From positions 1 through 35,654 of the forward strand of contig CAMCQY010000026.1 of assembly GCA_945877135.1 (NCBI GenBank): DNA of 35,654 nt. Direction: 5' to 3'. Positions within the stretch are counted from its first letter, which is position 1. Every line of letters starts with the position of its first letter. A model generated the notes under the pieces. The model ran no database searches. It was not told the origin of the DNA and saw only the letters and a list, made by a program, of their open reading frames with translations. Of this stretch, positions 30,648 through 35,654 are shown piece after piece. Source of the DNA: Candidatus Kuenenia stuttgartensis (lineage in GTDB: Bacteria; Planctomycetota; Planctomycetia; Pirellulales; UBA1268). Position numbers and translations under genes: made by a program.

Positions 30648-31802
30648 ATGTTGGTCAATCGTCGGTGGTTGCGGGTGGCTGGGGTTGTCACATTTGTCGC
30701 GGTTGCAGCGACGGCCTGCGACGCTGATGCCGGTTGGCATCATCGTTATCGTGGCTACGGCTCGTCGGGCGGCTCGTCCGGCGGTAGCTCAGGCGGTTCT
30801 TCGGGCGGCAGCTCTGGTGGCTCCTCCGGCGGCAGTTCGGGCGGCTCCAGTTCCTACAGCTCCTACGGCTCGTCCGGTGGCAGCTATGGTTCATCGGGCT
30901 CCGCCGGCTCACACGGCAGCTGGGGTTCGCACCATGCGGCCAAGATGGCGCGGCGTGCCTACCGTCATTCGGCCCACGGCTCGTCGGGCGGAAGCTCAGG
31001 CGGATCCTCGGGCGGCAGCTCGGGTGGCTCGTATTCCTCCGGCGGCTCGTCGGGTGGGTCTTCGGGTGGCGGTTCCTACGGTGGCTCGTATGGTGGGTCG
31101 TACGGCGGTTCTTCGGTGCCGGCGGCAGCCTACTCGAGTGGCTACAACTACAGCGGCTACAGCGATCCGGTCGAGTCGTATCGCGTGATTGGCGAGCCGT
31201 CGGTCAGCGGAGGCGAGATCATTGAGTCGCCGCAGTACGCCAGCCCGATCTCGAACGATTCCACCACCAGCGTCGTACCCGCTGATTCGGCCCTCCTGTC
31301 CGTGGAGGTTCCCGCCGGCGCGACGATCTACGTCAATGGTGCGAAGACGTCGGCTACCGGCACCGTGCGGCAGTATGTGTCGCGTGGCCTTGCCGCGGGC
31401 AAGCGTTATGAGTTCACGGTGCGGATGACCGTCGACCGCGACGGCCAGACCAGCGAGCAGACCAAGGTCGTCTCGCTGGCCGCCGGCGGCCGTTCGAGTC
31501 TGTCGTTCACCGCGGCCGCGGCCCCGAAGACGAGCCTGACGCTGCACGTGCCCGCCGACGCAAAGGTCTGGCTGGCCGGCAACGAAACCTCGTCGGCTGG
31601 TGCCACTCGGCAGTTCCAGACCTCGACACTGGCGGCCGGCCAGGCGTGGAAGAACTACGAGATCCGCGTCGTGACCGTCGTCGACGGCCGCGAGCAGGTC
31701 GTGTCGAAGGTGATTGATCTGGCCGCCGGCCAATCAGTCGAACTGTCACTCGACCCCGCCCAGCGGACGGCCTCGGCCGACGCGACCGCGTCGGTTCGCT
31801 AG
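30648..31802 (+). CDS. Secreted GSSGG-repeat protein with two TIGR03000-type domains
   Basis: A 384-residue exported protein from the ATG at 30648, preceded by AAGGGAG. The N-terminus MLVNRRWLRVAGVVTFVAVAATACDADAG is a signal peptide; ATAC could be a weak lipobox. Residues about 40-165 are low complexity, dominated by GGSSGGSSGGSSG and GGSYGGSYGGS, interrupted by a His/Ala/Arg segment (HHAAKMARRAYRHSAHG). Two related domains follow, about 205-295 and 300-380, each with a VPAxAxxxxxG core, a TGTVRQYVSRGLAAGKRYEF-type strand and an LAAG-x-S ending. This is the planctomycete-specific TIGR03000 pattern, of unknown function. A cell-surface or matrix role is plausible. A strong terminator lies 50 bp downstream, so it is monocistronic. 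Confidence 0.85.
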   Translation: MLVNRRWLRVAGVVTFVAVAATACDADAGWHHRYRGYGSSGGSSGGSSGGSSGGSSGGSSGGSSGGSSSYSSYGSSGGSYGSSGSAGSHGSWGSHHAAKMARRAYRHSAHGSSGGSSGGSSGGSSGGSYSSGGSSGGSSGGGSYGGSYGGSYGGSSVPAAAYSSGYNYSGYSDPVESYRVIGEPSVSGGEIIESPQYASPISNDSTTSVVPADSALLSVEVPAGATIYVNGAKTSATGTVRQYVSRGLAAGKRYEFTVRMTVDRDGQTSEQTKVVSLAAGGRSSLSFTAAAAPKTSLTLHVPADAKVWLAGNETSSAGATRQFQTSTLAAGQAWKNYEIRVVTVVDGREQVVSKVIDLAAGQSVELSLDPAQRTASADATASVR

Positions 31803-31852
31803 TCGCCCTTTCGTGCGGCCCGGGCTAGCCCGGCCGTTCTGTGCAGTCCTTC

Positions 31853-31892
31853 ACTCCCGCGCGGCCGCGTGCCGCGCGGGAGTTTTTGTTTT
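31853..31892 (+). terminator. Strong Rho-independent terminator
   Basis: ACTCCCGCGCGG (31853-31864) and CCGCGCGGGAGT (31872-31883) form a perfect 12-bp stem with a 7-nt loop, followed by TTTT, G, TTTT. It ends the transcript of the GSSGG-repeat protein. Confidence 0.92.
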
Positions 31893-31928
31893 CAAGCGAC
31901 CGACTGGTGACCCGCCGCCGGGACGGCT

Positions 31929-31993
31929 CCCTTGCCGCGGTTCGGGCTTGTGTGGAACATGCTCTCCATCCAAGCCCGCGGCGCAAGCAAGGG
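31929..31993 (+). repeat. R3 repeat, full copy
   Basis: A nested palindrome: CCCTTG (31929-31934) pairs with CAAGGG (31988-31993), CCGC with GCGG inside it, and GGGCTTG (31944-31950) with CAAGCCC (31971-31977). The right half matches 9509-9536 reversed, and the inner stem matches 18208-18233. The 347-bp spacer 31803-32149 holds this, the terminator and no convincing gene; short frames on both strands lack coding character. Confidence 0.6.
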
Positions 31994-32149
31994 AATGCGG
32001 TCGGCCGCACGGGAAGCGCCGAACCCGCGTGCCAGGTGGGATGTTCCGCTTCAAGCCAGCCAGCGTCCCGCCACACCCCCCACCTTACCCAGCCTGTCAT
32101 CTTCCGGCCGGGTCGCGGAATGGAGCCCGACCGCGTCGAATGAAGCTTT

Positions 32150-32764
32150 ATGACGTCGGCCATTCCACGCACGTCCCGCCGCTTTTCCTGGTCGCCGGCT
32201 GCCCGCCTGGCGGCATCGGTTGGTCTGTTGGCCTACTTCGCGGCGGTGATCGTGCCGCCGCTGGCGGGACCGCCGCCGGCAAGTGACCTGGCCATGGCAG
32301 CGCTCCAGCCGTTGAGGCCGCTCGTCGGGAGTCTGTTTCTCGGGCATGGTTATCGTTTTTTCGCGCCCAATCCCGGACCGGGCCACTCCATCCAATGGAC
32401 GATGCAGATGGCTGACGGCTCGACCCGGCAGGGCTCGATCCCTGACCGGAATGCCGACTGGCCCCGGCTGCTCTACCACCGTCGGTTCATGATCAGCGAG
32501 AAGATCGCGGCGTTCGTGCCGCCTCCCGACGCGCCGGCAGACGTGCGGCAGCAGAGCAGGGGGGATTGGCAGCCACTCGTGAAGGATGTCGCCGGCCATC
32601 TCCTGCATCGATACGGCGGCGCCCAGGTGACGCTGCAGATGACGGAGCACTATCTGCCCGATCCTGAAGAGCTGCTCAGGTCGGAGCGGGGTGAAGCAGA
32701 GCAGGGGAGGGACGCGGTCACGCCGCTGGGGACGTATGCGTTGGCGGGAGCGAATACCCCATGA
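32150..32764 (+). CDS. Small membrane-associated protein of unknown function, partner of HTTM protein
   Basis: A 204-residue protein with one clear hydrophobic helix near the N-terminus (LAASVGLLAYFAAVIVPPLAG, about residues 20-40) after a basic stretch, so it is probably anchored with the rest outside. The segment RFFAPNPGPGHSIQWTMQMADGS near residue 70 looks structured and is followed by DWPRLLYHRRFMISEKIAAF. I do not recognise the family. Its stop overlaps the start of the HTTM gene (ATGA at 32761-32764), implying a joint function. The last 30 residues are Glu/Arg-rich and look disordered. The ATG at 32150 has only a weak ribosome site. Confidence 0.75.
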   Translation: MTSAIPRTSRRFSWSPAARLAASVGLLAYFAAVIVPPLAGPPPASDLAMAALQPLRPLVGSLFLGHGYRFFAPNPGPGHSIQWTMQMADGSTRQGSIPDRNADWPRLLYHRRFMISEKIAAFVPPPDAPADVRQQSRGDWQPLVKDVAGHLLHRYGGAQVTLQMTEHYLPDPEELLRSERGEAEQGRDAVTPLGTYALAGANTP

Positions 32765-33729
32765 CCGCAAGTGGCTCGATGACAAGCAGCGAACGCCCGC
32801 GCGACAACTGGCTGGCGGACTGGCTCGATGCCTGGAATAGGTTCTGGTTTACGCCAGCCGATCCACTGCCGCTGGCGTTGATACGGATCGCCGTCGGCAC
32901 TCTGCTCGCGTGGGCCAGCTTTGTCTGGTGGCTCGACGCCGAGGCTTTCTTCAGCCATGACGGCTGGCAACGGCCCGAGAACGTCTGGCGGATGAACGAT
33001 CAGCCGTGGCAGTGGAGCTGGTACTTCGCCGCAGGCTCCGCTGATATGGCTCGGATGCTCGCGGGCATCACGCTCGTCGCGGCCTTGATGCTCGCACTCG
33101 GCATCGCCACGCCGCTGGCGGCGCTCGTGTCGCTGGTGGGCCTCATCAGCGCCGTGAATCGCGCGCCGCTCAACGTCTTCGGCCTGGATGACACGCTGGG
33201 AATGCTCCTGATCGCGGTGGCAGCCGGCCCCTCCGGAGCGGTGCTCTCCGTTGACCGCCTGCTCGCCCCGGACATCGCCGCCGACCGGCCTTCGGTCCGG
33301 GCAAATCTGGCGCTGCGGCTGATCCAGGTGCATCTCTGCGTGGTCTATCTTTTTTCCGGCTGTGGGAAGCTGCTGGGAGCCAGTTGGTGGGAGGGTACGG
33401 CCCTCTGGGGCGCCGCTGCCAATGTGCAGTACCGCACGCTCGACCTGACCTGGCTGGCCAGCCACCCGTGGCTCATCAACGCCCTCACGCTCAGCACGCT
33501 GTGGTGGGAAATTGCCTATGCGACACTCATCTGGCCACGGCTGACCCGCCGGCTGTTTCTCGCCATGGCGGTGCCGGTGCACCTGGGGATCGGCCTCGCG
33601 ATGGGGATGATGGAGTTTGGCCTGGCGATGCTGACGGCGAACATGGCCTTCGTGCCGGCGGACGTTCTGCGGCGTCTTCTGCAGCCGCTCCTCAGACGTT
33701 CCGCAGGAACCGCATCGCACCGCGCATGA
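32761..33729 (+). CDS. HTTM-domain membrane protein (vitamin K-dependent gamma-carboxylase-like)
   Basis: A 322-residue polytopic membrane protein. LDAWNRFWFTPADPLPLALIRI at residues 18-39 is the typical opening of HTTM proteins, followed by about eight hydrophobic helices; YLFSGCGKLLGASWWEGTALW near residue 200 is the most conserved-looking loop. HTTM is the transmembrane region of gamma-glutamyl carboxylases, but the soluble lumenal domain of the animal enzyme is absent, as in most bacterial members, so carboxylation should not be assumed. It is translationally coupled on both sides by ATGA overlaps, to the unknown protein upstream and to truA downstream. Confidence 0.85.
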   Translation: MTASGSMTSSERPRDNWLADWLDAWNRFWFTPADPLPLALIRIAVGTLLAWASFVWWLDAEAFFSHDGWQRPENVWRMNDQPWQWSWYFAAGSADMARMLAGITLVAALMLALGIATPLAALVSLVGLISAVNRAPLNVFGLDDTLGMLLIAVAAGPSGAVLSVDRLLAPDIAADRPSVRANLALRLIQVHLCVVYLFSGCGKLLGASWWEGTALWGAAANVQYRTLDLTWLASHPWLINALTLSTLWWEIAYATLIWPRLTRRLFLAMAVPVHLGIGLAMGMMEFGLAMLTANMAFVPADVLRRLLQPLLRRSAGTASHRA

Positions 33730-34589
33730 CAGACACCACTGAGATGGTCGGCTCGCCGCGCACGATCCGCCTGACGCTGGCCTACGAAGGCACTCGGTAT
33801 TCAGGCTGGCAGGTTCAGCCCGGCCGGGCGACGGTGCAGGGGGCGCTGGCCGAGGCGATCCGCGGCGTCACGGGCGAGGCGATCGTGCCACGGGGTTCCA
33901 GCCGCACCGATGCCGGGGTCCATGCGCTCGGTCAGGTGGTGGCGTTCACGACCGCGAGCAATCTCGAGCCGAAGGTGTGGGTGCGGGCACTCAATGCCAA
34001 GCTCCCCTCCGACATCACCGTGGTGGACGGCTGTGCCGCCCCAGACGGCTTCGATCCGGTCTGGGCCGCCGTCCGCAAACGCTACCGTTACCGGATCCAC
34101 GATGCGGCATGGCGTCCGGTGCTCCAGCGGCATCTGGTCTGGCGATGGAAATCTCGGCTCGACGTCTCCGCGATGCAGGCCGCCGCTGGTGAACTTGTCG
34201 GTGAACACGATTTCACCAGCTTCGAAACCACCCCCTCCACAAGATTGTCGAAAGTTCGCACAATCCATGCGGCGGAGGTGTTTCGACACTCCGGCTACGA
34301 TGATGCTCCCGATGCCGAGGTCTGGCTGGAGGTCGTCGGCAACGGTTTTCTCTACAACATGGTGCGGATCATCACCGGGTCGCTCGTGATGGTCGGCTCC
34401 GGCAAGCGGAGGCCGGAGTGGATCCGTGAGGTGATCGCGGCCCGGAGCCGGCCGGCCGCGGGCCCGACGGCGCCCCCACAGGGGCTGGTGCTCGTGTCGA
34501 TCGACCTCGACCTCGATGTGTCCCACCGATCCGCTTCTCCGAATCCGGCCCCTGCATGGCAAGAATCCCCGAACAACTTGGAAAACTGA
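33726..34589 (+). CDS. truA: tRNA pseudouridine synthase A
   Basis: A 287-residue enzyme converting U38-U40 of the tRNA anticodon arm to pseudouridine. IRLTLAYEGTRYSGWQVQPG opens the domain; the catalytic Asp lies in SSRTDAGVHALGQV; later VRKRYRYRIH and NGFLYNMVRIITGSLVMVG are standard TruA blocks. The start ATG at 33726 overlaps the HTTM stop (ATGA); a much longer frame from 33384 lies in another frame of the HTTM gene and is spurious. The last 25 residues or so (SHRSASPNPAPAWQESPNN) are unconserved and overlap the kinase start by 34 bp. Confidence 0.95.
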   Translation: MTDTTEMVGSPRTIRLTLAYEGTRYSGWQVQPGRATVQGALAEAIRGVTGEAIVPRGSSRTDAGVHALGQVVAFTTASNLEPKVWVRALNAKLPSDITVVDGCAAPDGFDPVWAAVRKRYRYRIHDAAWRPVLQRHLVWRWKSRLDVSAMQAAAGELVGEHDFTSFETTPSTRLSKVRTIHAAEVFRHSGYDDAPDAEVWLEVVGNGFLYNMVRIITGSLVMVGSGKRRPEWIREVIAARSRPAAGPTAPPQGLVLVSIDLDLDVSHRSASPNPAPAWQESPNNLEN

Positions 34590-35401
34590 CCCTCGGCCGA
34601 CAGCTCGGCACGGGCCGGCGCTGCCAGGTCTGGGAGGCTGTGGACACAGATTCCGGCCGGCGGCTGGCGGTGAAGGTTGTCGTTCCCGAGATGGCCGGAG
34701 ATGCAGGCGAGCGGCGGCTGCTGCGTCACGAACTTGCGGTGGCCCGCAGCCTCGACCATCCCGCCATCATCCGCATCGACGGATTCTCCGCGGCGGGCGG
34801 GCTGCCGCACCTGCTGATGGAACTCTACCCGCACGCCAATCTCAAGAAACAGATTACCGCGGGCGTGGATGGGATCGCGCCGCAGCTGCACCGTATCGTC
34901 ACGCAGCTGGCCTGGGCGCTCGATCACATGCACGGCCGCGGCTGGGTTCATCGCGACGTGAAGCCGGAAAACGTGCTGGCCGCAGCCGACGGCGAGGTCA
35001 AGCTGATCGATCTGGCGATCGCCGCCCGGAAGACCGGAATCATCAGGCGGCTGTTGGGCGGCAAGACGAAGCCACAGGGCTCGCCGAGCTACATCGCGCC
35101 GGAACAGATCCGTGGCCTGCCGGTCGATCCGCGGTCCGACATCTATTCCCTGGGCTGTGTGCTGTTCGAATTGCTGGCAGGCATGCCGCCATACACCGCA
35201 TCCACGACGGAAGACGTCCTGCACAAACACCTCTCGTCGACACCGCCGTCGGTCGAGGCGTTCAATCGCAACGCCACCACGAGCGTCTCAAAGCTGATCC
35301 GGCAGATGCTCGCCAAGAAACCGGCCGACAGGCCCGGTTCCATGAAGGAAGTCGTGCAGCACGTCGGCGCGATCAAGTTCCTGAACCGGGTGGGGGCGTG
35401 A
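34556..35401 (+). CDS. Hanks-type serine/threonine protein kinase, kinase domain only
   Basis: A 281-residue kinase that is almost entirely catalytic domain. The Gly-rich loop LGTGRRCQV (17-25), Lys40 in LAVKVV, Glu59, the catalytic loop HRDVKPEN (132-139), the activation-segment end GSPSYIAPEQIRG and DIYSLGCVLFELLAG are all present. The DFG motif is replaced by DLA (Asp152), keeping the metal-binding Asp. It has no transmembrane helix and no PASTA, WD40 or other sensor domain, so it is cytosolic and its input is unknown. It starts 34 bp inside truA, so it is expressed with it. After the stop, 35402-35572 shows no gene; R2 copy D follows. Confidence 0.92.
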   Translation: MARIPEQLGKLTLGRQLGTGRRCQVWEAVDTDSGRRLAVKVVVPEMAGDAGERRLLRHELAVARSLDHPAIIRIDGFSAAGGLPHLLMELYPHANLKKQITAGVDGIAPQLHRIVTQLAWALDHMHGRGWVHRDVKPENVLAAADGEVKLIDLAIAARKTGIIRRLLGGKTKPQGSPSYIAPEQIRGLPVDPRSDIYSLGCVLFELLAGMPPYTASTTEDVLHKHLSSTPPSVEAFNRNATTSVSKLIRQMLAKKPADRPGSMKEVVQHVGAIKFLNRVGA

Positions 35402-35572
35402 GGTCGGCTCACGGGCAGCGCAGCCCTGGCAGGCGGCGCACCGCCGAGGACGGTAAAGGTTCCGTCGCTCGGAGATTCCGACTTGCCACCCGGGACGGAG
35501 TGGTACGCACAACAAGTCGGACATCCTCCTCGTCTCCTCCACCTTCACCGATCCTCGGCTCGCCCAAGACTG

Positions 35573-35654
35573 CTTCGCAGGATGCGAAGCGCAGCACCAG
35601 CCGGCGGAGGCCGGCCAAGAAAAAATCGCACGATGCGATGTTTTTCGTGAAACC
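35573..35654 (+). repeat. R2 structured repeat, copy D (may continue past window end)
   Basis: Hairpin 1 is at 35600-35615 (GCCGGC-GGAG-GCCGGC). Hairpin 2 is at 35619-35646: an A-rich stem (GAAAAAATCGC with its complement), loop ACGAT, and one bulged G at 35640 on the 3' arm. The 5' end differs from the other copies and instead carries CTTCGC-AGGAT-GCGAAG (35573-35589), the AGGAT-loop hairpin type found in R1. The 3' flank GTGAAACC matches R2 copy A. Confidence 0.7.

Noticed and set aside
30760-31110. Dense GGC/TCC-type repeats that could be taken for a non-coding repeat region
   Set aside because: They encode the GSSGG stalk in frame between a signal peptide and conserved C-terminal domains.
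33384-33725. N-terminal extension of TruA to 33384
   Set aside because: It lies in another frame of the HTTM gene; the ATGA overlap at 33726 gives the normal TruA length.

Overview
The window looks like a chromosomal segment of a high-GC member of the Planctomycetota. This is inferred from several lineage-typical proteins: a secreted GSSGG-repeat protein ending in two copies of the planctomycete TIGR03000-type domain (30.6-31.8 kb), a giant secreted enzyme opening with an LEPR-type N-terminal motif (10.0-14.7 kb), a two-desaturase pigment cluster with glycosyltransferase and acyltransferase resembling squalene-derived (C30) carotenoid loci, an HTTM membrane protein and a stand-alone Hanks-type kinase. 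I see no phage, integrase, transposase or CRISPR array. The window reads as core and lineage-specific chromosome, punctuated by small structured repeats.

Layout. 0-0.4 kb: structured repeats and tRNA-Arg(ACG) on the minus strand. 0.5-3.3 kb (minus): an MFS transporter fused to a PlsC-type acyltransferase. 3.4-4.1 kb: a secreted Tyr/Pro/Ala/Val-rich protein followed by a hairpin terminator. 4.1-9.5 kb: a carotenoid operon (two CrtI/CrtN/CrtP-family oxidoreductases, a PlsC-fold acyltransferase, a CrtQ-like GT2 glycosyltransferase) with a near-consensus promoter and a hairpin-bearing leader. 10.0-14.7 kb: a 1559-residue secreted GH18-GH5 enzyme with two CBM2 domains. 15.2-17.0 kb (minus): purE-purK, divergent from tsaC (17.1-18.2 kb), which converges on leuA (18.3-19.8 kb, minus). 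20.0-30.4 kb: a co-directional run with a heavy-metal RND adaptor and pump, a MazG-like protein, a large membrane-anchored protein, an ABC ATPase, an exported FKBP and a predicted exported isoaspartyl methyltransferase. 30.6-31.8 kb: the TIGR03000 protein and a strong terminator. 32.1-35.4 kb: a tightly overlapping operon (unknown membrane protein, HTTM protein, truA, Ser/Thr kinase).

How the genes work together. The carotenoid operon probably desaturates and oxidises a linear isoprenoid, then glycosylates and acylates it; the synthase supplying the backbone is not in the window. The GH18-GH5 protein would act outside the cell on beta-1,4-linked polysaccharides. FKBP and Pcm would handle folding and repair of exported proteins. 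Several neighbours are joined by 4-base ATGA stop/start overlaps, indicating translational coupling.

The most unusual signal is not a protein. The gene-flanking spacers hold three small repeat families (called R1, R2 and R3 here). R2 copies differ in sequence but keep two hairpins through compensatory base changes, an invariant GGAG tetraloop and a conserved single-base bulge. R1 is about 145 bp with near-perfect terminal inverted repeats. R1 and R2 occur together twice, in the same relative orientation and separated by exactly 28 nt of unrelated sequence, so they appear to form one composite element. This is the best candidate here for something undescribed.
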